Shown: piece by piece, positions 11,301 to 18,121 of the stretch | Layout: every line of letters starts with the position of its first letter | How positions within the stretch are numbered: position 1 is the first letter of the stretch | Assembly (NCBI GenBank): GCA_015233115.1 | Contig: JADFYJ010000007.1 | Span: 1 to 40,884 of the forward strand | Direction: 5' to 3' | Length of the DNA: 40,884 bases | Source of the DNA: Candidatus Omnitrophota bacterium | GTDB lineage: Bacteria > Omnitrophota > Gorgyraeia > Zapsychrales > Zapsychraceae | Made by a program: the position numbers and the translations under genes | Notes under the pieces: model-generated | What the model saw: only the letters and a program-made list of their open reading frames with translations | What the model was told of the DNA's origin: nothing | The model's database searches: none

Positions 11301-11726
11301 CGACAAATTGTGGCTGATTTAGGTAAACAATTAACTTATCCAAAATTTGACGCACTTATTCAAGATATAAAAAATGACTTAAAACTTAAGCCCAAAACCG
11401 ATTCAGCTTTATTAGCAGGGTTATCGGATAAAGGAAATAAAGCTGTCCTGAACAAATCCGACGTCGGTGGTATCGACATGTCCACTGTCAGTTTTAAACG
11501 GAAGGATGGGCTCGCGCCGAAAATTGTATTTAATTTAGACCCAGCCATGTTGGAACGGATGCAATCTGGAGACTTTAAAGGTTTTCAGGCTATTATCACT
11601 GATGTCATCCCTTTGCCCAGCGTACTACCTTTATTAGGTTTATCGCCCTTTGAAACAAAATCAGGTGACGAAAAAATCGGGCTTGGGCCCGTCGATCGAT
11701 TCATAAAAAAGCTATCAAACGCCTAA
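8385..11726 (+). CDS. Giant secreted GGID-tail protein with HIT/GDP-sugar-phosphorylase-like centre
   Basis: 1113 residues; GGAGG precedes the ATG and the gap to the previous gene is 49 nt, so the two may be cotranscribed. Signal peptide 1-35 (SRFSSWTK, cleavage near VSA-DV) and N-module ~36-380 closely parallel the previous protein: LWVNLSPNEPDRIVP, LGRDLLAQDYILKQLTASLI, IIPEIEKEVNTGKNF, RKYFSGG. The middle (~400-710) is mostly helical and unrecognised. Residues ~720-960 resemble the GalT/HIT superfamily, nearest in memory to GDP-sugar phosphorylases of the VTC2/GDPGP type: GANPFPHLNNSINIVHDD, then FSFDHLHYQGF with the His-x-His-x-Gln catalytic triad at 805, 807 and 809. The tail begins GGIDM at 1028, followed by DPAMLERM, GDFKGFQAII and LLGL. 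Two dispersed repeats are embedded in the reading frame (8890-8920 and 9071-9093). The phosphorylase call is moderate; the shared modules are certain. Confidence 0.8.
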   Translation: MIKSRFSSWTKFVCMLITLVFGLQCLIPARLVSADVSILPTPGAMVNLSPAFVPALLRGVTVHPENPLQFEFIVDSGNEKTTLDKNFTQNSQRLVNYFLSSMTVPEKDLWVNLSPNEPDRIVPKNLGQTQLGRDLLAQDYILKQLTASLIQPDGESGRELWEKIYSSLSRDPRFRGDDKFLDIPSDIFNKVWILPESATIYEHNNTVYITDAKLKVMTDQDYVAGQHNRSGEPVEPQNYSRLQDHPVTKTQNNVSTQLIQGIIIPEIEKEVNTGKNFTQLRQIYYSLILAKWYKDVVRNSILDKVYIGKNMVNTLLPITSSLSPVDIYKQYMSAFKQGVYEKIREEYDPKTQKIIARKYFSGGFTDSAMIIHHASANQIVPVGEQTQIKVHLADAAQISTIASPFEIHHDDYPQLLASLLKVLKIEEVEEDLFSSDRNEPKLIRKIEGKVNDDFFAQIYKELKGKNNLLLGKLEGQYIEASTVTIYLQKKESPILPNAFRVHVSANYALDIILENRKTLLDQNEALREQMKFASVINGISSTDLKENLFADVLGEENRVYFKVFRTIRKEMAVNNDEKDIFQLMKDEKSTYEEFLEKFKSKLKASGINEDAQNILNRLKIKVDDFIAVNDVLMELVNRSVHEGYIKYYEALRVMFMSQIRVGVVPDSIVRDIKANSVSMVVNRSGMPDYFEDIQFNPSRALRAAMAKLKPGETNLSKAFTKKWFPLQRWVFYQRDGMDVYRIGANPFPHLNNSINIVHDDQVSQIPSQSTLEDMLTLLNIMKSFGRNVNFRLFLNAMFAGFSFDHLHYQGFLKITHVEKTLNDDTLISQGINTDEIEYLTPKEGAFWLPSTFVLKGRDANKMSSAIIDILRHANPATRELQLKADSEFSYNILFTLDDNEEYRIFIFARTFNPQKPEDPTNKMEKTLEIKDKEGKVIFSGRPAGVEFADTLLYGSPGDKQNFETVKNESILFRQIVADLGKQLTYPKFDALIQDIKNDLKLKPKTDSALLAGLSDKGNKAVLNKSDVGGIDMSTVSFKRKDGLAPKIVFNLDPAMLERMQSGDFKGFQAIITDVIPLPSVLPLLGLSPFETKSGDEKIGLGPVDRFIKKLSNA
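8890..8920 (+). repeat. REP-like palindrome inside a coding region
   Basis: ATCCCCGC (8896-8903), loop TTTC, GCGGGGAT (8908-8915), followed by GACAA. Translated in frame it gives DPRFRGDD (residues about 171-178), a well-known peptide signature of dispersed palindromic repeats caught in genes. The homologous loop of the paralogous giant protein lacks it. Confidence 0.75.
9071..9093 (+). repeat. Second dispersed-repeat fragment inside the same gene
   Basis: CAGTGGTGAGCCTGTCGAAC followed by CAC matches, from memory, the common TTCGACAGGCTCACCACTG type of intergenic repeat. In frame it yields SGEPVEP in a loop where the paralogue has an unrelated Asn/Lys/Glu-rich loop. Confidence 0.5.
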
Positions 11727-11738
11727 AAAAAAATGCCC

Positions 11739-11767
11739 TTGCTTTTTTGATATTTATATGGCATAAT
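11739..11767 (+). promoter_or_regulatory. Promoter upstream of the folded RNA / trxB leader
   Basis: TTGCTT 11739-11744, 17-bp spacer, CATAAT 11762-11767. Expected transcription start is about 11774, just after the giant gene ends. A second -10-like TATAAT at 11931-11936 could serve trxB alone, though its -35 is poor. Confidence 0.55.
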
Positions 11768-11773
11768 TTTAAC

Positions 11774-11890
11774 ACAAAAGATCAAAGTATATTGAAATTT
11801 AAAAAATTGCGCCGGTATCTCAGCTGCAAAGCTGTTTTTGAAGATTGCAACTCCCCCCGAGTCTTCAAAATACTGGGCGCAATTTTTTTT
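11774..11890 (+). ncRNA. Strongly folded three-way-junction RNA ending in a U-run (sRNA or trxB leader)
   Basis: An outer 13-bp perfect stem pairs 11801-11813 (A-run then TTGCGCC) with 11876-11888 (GGCGCAA then T-run). Inside are two hairpins. One is CAGCT-GCAA-AGCTG (11821-11834), with a GNRA tetraloop. The other has a 9-bp stem, TTTTGAAGA (11836-11844) with TCTTCAAAA (11862-11870), and a loop containing six consecutive C. The right outer arm runs into TTTTTTTT, as in an intrinsic terminator. With the upstream promoter this is either a ~115-nt sRNA whose C-rich loop could pair with Shine-Dalgarno sequences, or an attenuator of trxB. I do not recognise a known family. Confidence 0.5.
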
Positions 11891-11962
11891 GCGAAAAATC
11901 CCCCACATTTCCTATTTTCATGTAAAATTCTATAATCATAATTGTTAAAGAAGGATACTATC

Positions 11963-12901
11963 ATGGAAAAAGTTATTATTATCGGTTCAGGGCCCGCAGG
12001 ACACACTGCCGCGATTTATTGTGCCAGAGCTAATTTAAATCCGCTTATGTTGGAAGGATTGGCTGCTGGCGGCATTGCGGCTGGCGGACAGCTCACGACC
12101 ACCACAGAAATCGAGAATTTTCCCGGTTTTCCAGAAGGTATTCAGGGGCCGGAATTAATGGAGAGAATGAGACAACAATCTCTTAAACTCGGAACCCGTA
12201 TTGAGACAGTCACAGTTGATAAGGTTGATTTAAGCGAAAAGCCATTTAAAGTCTTTTGTGGAAACACTGTTTATACGGCTGAATCCTTAATTATCGCGAC
12301 CGGAGCCACAGCCAAACGATTAAATATACCCGGAGAAGCCCAATACTGGCAAAAAGGGATGTCCGCTTGCGCGGTATGTGATGGAGCTTTACCAATATTC
12401 CGCAATAAGCCTTTAGCCGTCATAGGAGGAGGCGACACTGCCGTTGAAGAAGCTGTACACCTTTCCAGATACGGATCAAAAGTTTATATGATCGTACGCC
12501 GAGACCAGTTACGGGCTAGCAAAGCCATGCAAAAACGCTGTTTTGATAATCCTAAAATTGAAATTCTCTGGAATAGTAACGTTGAACAAGCGTGCGGAGA
12601 AAAAGCTTTAACCTGCATCCAAGTTAAAAACAATAAGACTGGAGAGATGACTCAATTGGAAGTTCGCGGTTTATTTTATGCGATCGGCCATGTCCCCAAT
12701 ACAGAATTTTTAAACGGACAATTAAAGATTGATGAAACAGGTTATATTATAACAACTCCCGGTTCAACCGAAACCAGCATAAAAGGTATTTTTGCCTGCG
12801 GAGATGTCCAGGATAAAAAATACCGTCAAGCCATTACCGCCGCAGGATCAGGATGTATGGCCGCGATAGAAGTCGATAAATATCTTGTAGCGATTTCCTG
12901 A
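11963..12901 (+). CDS. trxB: Thioredoxin reductase
   Basis: FAD- and NADPH-dependent reductase of thioredoxin, 312 residues, normal for the low-molecular-weight family. Evidence: N-terminal FAD loop GSGPAG (8-13), [18 protein letters not shown], the redox-active CAVCDG with Cys136 and Cys139, the NADPH loop [10 protein letters not shown], and the C-terminal IFACGDV plus [13 protein letters not shown] motifs. The start at ATG 11963 has AAGAAGGA eight bases upstream; an in-frame TTG at 11942 is less likely. It is preceded by the folded RNA at 11774-11890, which may control it. No thioredoxin gene is in view. Confidence 0.95.
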   Translation: MEKVIIIGSGPAGHTAAIYCARANLNPLMLEGLAAGGIAAGGQLTTTTEIENFPGFPEGIQGPELMERMRQQSLKLGTRIETVTVDKVDLSEKPFKVFCGNTVYTAESLIIATGATAKRLNIPGEAQYWQKGMSACAVCDGALPIFRNKPLAVIGGGDTAVEEAVHLSRYGSKVYMIVRRDQLRASKAMQKRCFDNPKIEILWNSNVEQACGEKALTCIQVKNNKTGEMTQLEVRGLFYAIGHVPNTEFLNGQLKIDETGYIITTPGSTETSIKGIFACGDVQDKKYRQAITAAGSGCMAAIEVDKYLVAIS

Positions 12902-12949
12902 TCGCCCGTTTATAAAATTATCATTTTTATTAAATATAAATTGTTGCCC

Positions 12950-12977
12950 AAAAACCAACAACCAAAAACCATCAACC
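12950..12977 (+). repeat. Tandem heptamers (CCAAAAA family)
   Basis: Four units in exact 7-bp register: AAAAACC, AACAACC, AAAAACC, ATCAACC. Same family as the arrays inside the atp operon. Lies in the 95-bp gap between trxB and the membrane-protein gene. Confidence 0.75.
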
Positions 12978-12996
12978 AAAATTATTTTATAGCCTT

Positions 12997-13848
12997 ATGA
13001 ATTCTGAAATTAAATCAATATATCCCGAGCCAAATGCGAATGACGGGCAGACACCTTCTTTTTTTAATCAACAAGAATTGACGGCATTAGTCTTGCCCGC
13101 AATGCTGTGCGCCGGCTTAGCTTATGGGGACGGCATGTTTGACGCGGCTTCGGCAGTCATTGCGATTTTTACTGCCCTATTAATCTCATCACTATTAAAT
13201 CAATTCCGCAATGCGTTAGACGGTAATAGCTCAGTCATAAACACGGCAATGGCTTTGACTGGCCTAATAGGATGCTTGTGGGCGTTATACACCACCAACC
13301 CGACCATAGCGTTTTATTTTTGTCTTTATTGCCTGGTTTCCGTGATTACTATGAAACTCGAAACCATCAGTTGGCTATTTAAACCTCTTAATTATTTACG
13401 CTTGCTGGCCACCGGCCCATTTTTTATCGGAGCTATCTACAAAATACAAACCCATGAGCTGAATTACGCGATTTTAATGTGCGGGCTGCCATTCAGTTTA
13501 TTTGCCATCGCTGATATTGGGGCACAGAAACATGAAAAAGGGGAAATGCAATCCGTATCTTTTTCAATAGCCGGATATTTGACGCCCATCATTATTTTTT
13601 TATTTATTCAAGACCATGCGGAAATCCTGGCAGCGTCTTTTCTTCTGCTTGTGGCAAGCTGGCCATTATCGAAAACTTCCACCCCATATGAGGGAGAAAG
13701 AAAAAAGAACCGGCAAAATTTATTTATTTTATCGGTTCTCTATATGATCATTTTCGCCGCAGGATGGAACTGGCCCATCATCAGCTGGTATCTCAAACAT
13801 GCCGGATATATACCCGGAACAACACTTTTAAAAAGCTTTAAATTTTAA
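12997..13848 (+). CDS. Polytopic inner-membrane protein, function unassigned
   Basis: 283 residues with about eight hydrophobic segments after a polar N-terminus of ~27 residues. Polar LNQFRNALDG after the second helix, and the overall helix layout, faintly recall UbiA-type prenyltransferases. The Asp-rich NDxxD motifs that bind prenyl diphosphate and magnesium are absent, so I do not assign that function. There is no clear ribosome site before ATG 12997, and the upstream DNA is a heptamer array. Its stop codon overlaps the stop of the convergent ilvN gene by two bases of each TAA. Confidence 0.8.
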   Translation: MNSEIKSIYPEPNANDGQTPSFFNQQELTALVLPAMLCAGLAYGDGMFDAASAVIAIFTALLISSLLNQFRNALDGNSSVINTAMALTGLIGCLWALYTTNPTIAFYFCLYCLVSVITMKLETISWLFKPLNYLRLLATGPFFIGAIYKIQTHELNYAILMCGLPFSLFAIADIGAQKHEKGEMQSVSFSIAGYLTPIIIFLFIQDHAEILAASFLLLVASWPLSKTSTPYEGERKKNRQNLFILSVLYMIIFAAGWNWPIISWYLKHAGYIPGTTLLKSFKF

Positions 13849-14345
13849 GTTTCTTCTAATCCTTTGACCAAAACCAATTTCCCTGAGCGAACCATTTCCA
13901 CAACACCGTGTTTCTTTAATTGACTTTCCAATTCATCCAATTGTTCAGTCGTGCCCATTTGCTCGATAATGATAAGATCTTTATCTGAATCAATAACTTG
14001 CGCGTTAAATTTCTGAAATAATTTCATGAGAATCGATTTACTAGACGCTGTACAGCGAATCTTCATTAAAGCTAACTCGCGCTGTATGGATTCCTGACCG
14101 CTGTGTTCCGAAGAATGAATAACATCAACCAATTTCGCGGTTTGTTTAATAATTTGATCCAACGTAGCCGGATCACCTTGCGCCGTAATCGTCATCCGCG
14201 AATAACGCGGATTAACAGTCGGAGAAACTGAGAGAGCATCAATATTAAAACCCCTGCGGGCAAACACCAAAGACACCCGAACTAAAACGCCTGGTTTATT
14301 GGCTACTAACAAACTAATCGTGTGAATATTTTTTTTGTCTTGCAT
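13845..14345 (-). CDS. ilvN: Acetolactate synthase small (regulatory) subunit
   Basis: 166 residues. The N-terminal ACT domain (HTISLLVANKPGVLVRVSL, then FARRGFNIDALSV) binds branched-chain amino acids for feedback control of the large subunit. A second ACT-like domain follows (LMKIRC...QVIDSDKDLIIIEQMG). Length and layout are as in IlvH/IlvN. An AAAGGA ribosome site lies just upstream in the 10-nt gap after the large-subunit gene, so the pair is one operon. It belongs to isoleucine/valine/leucine synthesis. Confidence 0.93.
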   Translation of the reverse strand: MQDKKNIHTISLLVANKPGVLVRVSLVFARRGFNIDALSVSPTVNPRYSRMTITAQGDPATLDQIIKQTAKLVDVIHSSEHSGQESIQRELALMKIRCTASSKSILMKLFQKFNAQVIDSDKDLIIIEQMGTTEQLDELESQLKKHGVVEMVRSGKLVLVKGLEET

Positions 14346-14355
14346 AAATAGTCCT

Positions 14356-16059
14356 TTATCTAGGTGCCTCAGTCATCATGTGATACGCTGATTTTCCAGC
14401 TGGTATCATAGGAAACACATTATCTTCTCTAATAATTTCCGCGTGAATCAAAACCGGGCCTTTATGATCTAAAGCCTGTTGTAATTTCCCTTTTGCTTCA
14501 GCCACAGTTTTTATGTGAATACTTTTAATCCCATACGCGCCGGCTAATTGACAAAAATCCGGATTACACTCCAGATTCACGCCAGAATAGCGTTTGGAAA
14601 AGAAAAGATCCTGCCATTGACGCACCATACCTAAATATTTATTTTCCATGACCACTACTTTGAGCGGCAGTTTATTGATCGCCACAGTCGCTAGTTCAGT
14701 CATGGTCATCTGAAAACCGCCGTCACCCACAAAAGCCACCACAGTTTCTTTTGGACGGGCAATCTGCGCGCCGATCGCGGCAGGAAAGCCAAAGCCCATA
14801 GTGCCTAAACCGCCGGACGAGAGCCATCTGCGGTCATCATAATCTGACTTATAAAATTGCGCGGACCACATTTGATGCTGGCCAACGTCAGTCACAGCAA
14901 TCGCTTTACCTTTGGTCAATTTAAACATTTCATCAATCAAAAATTGAGGAGTTAAACCTTTAGCATTATCGTAAGTGAGAGGGAACTCTTTTTTATAGAA
15001 AGCCACTTCTTTAAGCCATTCTTCAGTATCTAAAGGTTTGACATATTTCAAGAGATCTTCCACAACCAATTTAGCGTCGCCAACTACATACGCGTCGGGT
15101 TTAACCACTTTTCCAATCTCTGCCGGATCAATATCAATGTGCAATTTTTTCGCGCCGATGCAAAATTCATCATTATTGCCGTTGATGCGGTCATCAAAAC
15201 GACTGCCGATCGAACAGATCAGATCACAGTTGATCAGCGCCTTATTCGCGTAAGCAGTCCCGTGCATACCCACCATACCTAAAGAGAGTGGATGCGTTTC
15301 AGGGAATGCGCCTTTTCCCAGGAGCGTATTAATAACCGGAGCTTGTAATTTCAAAGCTAATTCTCTAACAACTTTACCAGCGCCAGAGATAACAGCGCCG
15401 TGACCAATTAACAGCAAAGGCTTTTTAGACCCTTGAAACATTTTAGCCATTTTTTTAATATCTGCCAAATTACCGCGGGTAGGAACTGTATAGCCAGGTA
15501 AATCCATTTTCGGATCAAGATCAGAAGTACATATCCCAACTGAAACGTCTCTTGGCACGTCGATCAAAACCGGACCAGGACGGCCGGTTTGAGTTATATA
15601 AAATGCTTCTTTAATAATCCGCGGCACATCATTCGGATCTTTCACCAGATAACTATGTTTCACCATCGGTAAAGTCGCGCCAAAAATATCCGCTTCCTGA
15701 AAAGCATCTTTGCCTAAAGCCGTCGTAGGCGTCTGCGCTGTCAAAACGATCATGGGAACAGAATCCATATACGCGTTCATGATGCCAGTCACTGTATTCG
15801 TCGCTCCAGGCCCGCTGGTCACCAAAACTACGCCGGGTTTCCCGGTAGCGCGGGCAAAACCATCCGCCATATGCGTGGCACCTTGTTCATGCCGCGACTG
15901 TATGTGCTTGATCTTGGAGTCCAAAAGGACATCAAAAATCGGAATGGCGACCCCGCCAATATAACCAAAAATATATTCAACGCCCTGCATTTCCAGACAT
16001 TTTACTAATGCCTGCGCGCCATTAAGAGATTGCTTAGTTTTCTGTTTTTTCGCTGACAT
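14356..16059 (-). CDS. ilvB: Acetolactate synthase large (catalytic) subunit
   Basis: ThDP-dependent enzyme that condenses two pyruvates to acetolactate, or pyruvate with 2-ketobutyrate; first common step of branched-chain amino-acid synthesis. 567 residues. Seen: the N-terminal domain with GYIGGVAIPIFD, the catalytic Glu region SRHEQGATHMADG, VTSGPGATN, the FAD-binding middle domain, and the C-terminal ThDP-binding GDGGFQ (about 445) to NKYLGMVRQWQ (about 474). It is immediately followed by ilvN. A short ~40-nt leader leaves no space for a branched-chain attenuator or T-box. Confidence 0.96.
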   Translation of the reverse strand: MSAKKQKTKQSLNGAQALVKCLEMQGVEYIFGYIGGVAIPIFDVLLDSKIKHIQSRHEQGATHMADGFARATGKPGVVLVTSGPGATNTVTGIMNAYMDSVPMIVLTAQTPTTALGKDAFQEADIFGATLPMVKHSYLVKDPNDVPRIIKEAFYITQTGRPGPVLIDVPRDVSVGICTSDLDPKMDLPGYTVPTRGNLADIKKMAKMFQGSKKPLLLIGHGAVISGAGKVVRELALKLQAPVINTLLGKGAFPETHPLSLGMVGMHGTAYANKALINCDLICSIGSRFDDRINGNNDEFCIGAKKLHIDIDPAEIGKVVKPDAYVVGDAKLVVEDLLKYVKPLDTEEWLKEVAFYKKEFPLTYDNAKGLTPQFLIDEMFKLTKGKAIAVTDVGQHQMWSAQFYKSDYDDRRWLSSGGLGTMGFGFPAAIGAQIARPKETVVAFVGDGGFQMTMTELATVAINKLPLKVVVMENKYLGMVRQWQDLFFSKRYSGVNLECNPDFCQLAGAYGIKSIHIKTVAEAKGKLQQALDHKGPVLIHAEIIREDNVFPMIPAGKSAYHMMTEAPR

Positions 16060-16104
16060 AATTCAAACCTTTGTATAATTTTTCACTAAAATTTAAGGGA
16101 GCAT

Positions 16105-16134
16105 ATAATATCATAAAATATTAAAAAATTTCAA
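16105..16134 (-). promoter_or_regulatory. Promoter of ilvBN (minus strand)
   Basis: On the minus strand: TTGAAA (complement of 16129-16134), 18-bp spacer, TATTAT (complement of 16105-16110). Start near 16098, about 40 nt before the ilvB ATG. Confidence 0.6.
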
Positions 16135-16147
16135 GAAAATATATGTG

Positions 16148-16189
16148 TCGATAAATTACCCTTGCTTGATAAAATATTTTTGTTAATAT
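16148..16189 (+). promoter_or_regulatory. Promoter of the PP-loop gene with conserved upstream element
   Basis: TCGATAAA at 16148-16155, six bases, TTGCTT 16162-16167, 16-bp spacer, TAATAT 16184-16189. The element and its spacing match the promoter at 4393-4412 in 16 of 20 positions. The expected start at ~16196 would leave a practically leaderless mRNA. Confidence 0.55.
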
Positions 16190-16198
16190 CATTACCTT

Positions 16199-17209
16199 AT
16201 GTCATCTTCAAACAAAATCAAAGCCGTCGGCTTAGTGTCCGGTGGGTTGGACAGCAGTGTGGTGATCCAGGTGGTTAAAAACATGGGGATCGACGTGCAT
16301 TGCATTTTTTTTGCTTTGCCTTTTAGCTGCGGCAATTACACTAATGCCCAAGCTGCCTGCGACTATGCGGATTTGCCGCTTAAAGTGGTTCAACTTAATG
16401 AAGAATATCTCGACATGGTTAAAAATCCCAAATATGGACGAGGGTCGGCGATCAATCCGTGCATTGACTGCAAAATTTTCATGATAACCAAAGCGGGCGA
16501 ATACATGAGGGAGATTGGCGCGGATTTTGTGTTTACCGGCGAAGTGCTGGGACAAAGACCTATGTCGCAGGTCAAGCACGCGCTGGAATTGATAGACCGT
16601 AAATGCGGTGTGGCAGGACGTTTATTAAGGCCATTATGCGGTCAACTGCTTCCTGCTACCATACCGGAGCAAGAAGGAAAGATCGACCGCAATAAATTAT
16701 TAGCCATATCCGGTCGTTCCCGCAAACAACAAAGGGAGCTGGCCGCGCAATTCGGCATTACTTCTTTTCCACAGCCAGCTGGCGGATGTTTACTTACGGA
16801 CAAAAATTTCGGCAACCGGATGAAAGATTTGTTTCAACACGGATACCGCGATTTGAACGATATTATTTCTTTAACGTGGGGGCGGCATTACCGCATTGAC
16901 AATGAAAACAAATGTATTTTGGGACGGGATGATGAAGAAAACCAGCAGCTCATAAAATACGCTCATCCAGAGGATTACGTTGTGCAGTTTGTGGATAAAC
17001 AAGGGCCTACTTTAATATTTATAAATCCAAAAAAAGAAACTAATCCTGCGGCACTTTTAGAAGTTTCCGGTCTCGTTCAATATTTTTCAAAACAAAAAAA
17101 TTCCGCGCCACAAATTATGGAAGCATGGCAAGCAATGGACCCAAACAAAAAAATACCGATCCAATCTTCGCCATTAACCGAACAGTGGATCACTAGCCGG
17201 CGAGTTTAA
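16199..17209 (+). CDS. PP-loop ATPase, MnmA/ThiI-like tRNA-thiolation family
   Basis: 336 residues. N-terminal SGGLDSS (15-21) is the PP-loop that adenylates a substrate. NPCIDCK and TGEVLGQRPMSQ, then LLRPL and SGRSRKQQ, with PAGGCLLTD, are the pattern of the family often annotated as 'tRNA 5-methylaminomethyl-2-thiouridylate methyltransferase'. Those proteins are ATP-dependent tRNA thiolation-type enzymes rather than methyltransferases. The CxxC and PAGGC cysteines probably carry sulfur or a metal cluster. Two other tRNA-modification genes follow nearby. The substrate base is not determinable. No ribosome site is seen, which agrees with a leaderless mRNA. Confidence 0.82.
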   Translation: MSSSNKIKAVGLVSGGLDSSVVIQVVKNMGIDVHCIFFALPFSCGNYTNAQAACDYADLPLKVVQLNEEYLDMVKNPKYGRGSAINPCIDCKIFMITKAGEYMREIGADFVFTGEVLGQRPMSQVKHALELIDRKCGVAGRLLRPLCGQLLPATIPEQEGKIDRNKLLAISGRSRKQQRELAAQFGITSFPQPAGGCLLTDKNFGNRMKDLFQHGYRDLNDIISLTWGRHYRIDNENKCILGRDDEENQQLIKYAHPEDYVVQFVDKQGPTLIFINPKKETNPAALLEVSGLVQYFSKQKNSAPQIMEAWQAMDPNKKIPIQSSPLTEQWITSRRV

Positions 17210-17221
17210 GATTATAAATTT

Positions 17222-18121
17222 TTAATTTTTGTTTGATGTCGCCAGAAACCAGAGCACCGCGATATTAACCAGCGGGATACACATTAACAGACTCCACCAG
17301 CCTGACTTCTGCAACAAACGCGCGATACGCATCCAAATGATAATCCATAAAATAATATTCAAACCAGGTATCAGAAGAATAAATATTTCCCAATACGACC
17401 GCTCTGCAATTTTTAACAACATGAAGACATTAACAATGGGGACCATAGACCAAAACATATCTTCGCGGAATCTTCTGGCCAACATTACAAAAGGGATAGT
17501 GAAAAACAGATAATAAATCCCCAACAATATTCCCCATTTTTTCATTTCCCCGGATTTAATGAAGCTGGAAATTTTTTCGATTATGTTCACTCTAAGGAAT
17601 TCCCTTACACCAGGAAATTTGTTATCAAACCATGTAAAAAATTTATTAATATTCCCAGGCAGTTCCTCAATCCGGCCTTTGAACTGCTCATCATAATATT
17701 CTTTTGAATTCTTATAAACCTTACGAACTTGTTCCGGAGCATTTTCCTTCTTTAAATAGTAACCAATCGGATCTTCGCCATAACTTATTAAACCTCCGCT
17801 GGTAGAAACATTTTTTGTTTGAGAAATAGGGACTGCCGGAGTGGTCGTATCGGATTGTGCCGAAACATCGGCAGACGGAGGAGTAACCGCAACCGGCGCA
17901 GAACTTAACACTGATCCATCATCAGCTTTGATTTCTTTAATTTCTCCCGTATAGTAAGTCACTTTACGGCCTTGATCATTCTCAATGATGACAGTAGAAT
18001 CTGTCCTGGAAACAATTTTACCTATAATTTCTTTACCAGAAACCAAGACGAGAGTTTCAGCTTTTGATGAATTAATTAAAAGCATACCCATGAGAAATAA
18101 AAGACTTAAAATCTTTTTCAT
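17222..18121 (-). CDS. Envelope protein with signal peptide and DUF5684-like membrane domain
   Basis: 299 residues. Signal peptide 1-21 (MKKILSLLFLMGMLLINSSKA); then a small beta domain (LVSGKEIIGKIVSRTDSTVIIEN, a 'sense of surface' type strand pair seen in secreted bacterial proteins); a Pro/Ser/Thr-rich linker (~75-105); an amphipathic region; and four membrane segments from ~205 on. The last part (PIVNVFMLLKIAERSYWEI, LIPGLNIILW, ...CIPLVNIAVLWFLA) resembles the DUF5684 family of unknown function. It overlaps the dus stop by four bases (ATGA), so it is translated with dus. Convergent with the PP-loop gene across a 12-bp gap. Confidence 0.8.
   Translation of the reverse strand: MKKILSLLFLMGMLLINSSKAETLVLVSGKEIIGKIVSRTDSTVIIENDQGRKVTYYTGEIKEIKADDGSVLSSAPVAVTPPSADVSAQSDTTTPAVPISQTKNVSTSGGLISYGEDPIGYYLKKENAPEQVRKVYKNSKEYYDEQFKGRIEELPGNINKFFTWFDNKFPGVREFLRVNIIEKISSFIKSGEMKKWGILLGIYYLFFTIPFVMLARRFREDMFWSMVPIVNVFMLLKIAERSYWEIFILLIPGLNIILWIIIWMRIARLLQKSGWWSLLMCIPLVNIAVLWFLATSNKN

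Noticed and set aside
16060-16198. Branched-chain amino-acid attenuator or T-box before ilvB
   Set aside because: The predicted leader is only about 40 nt, with no leader peptide, hairpin pair or T-box sequence.
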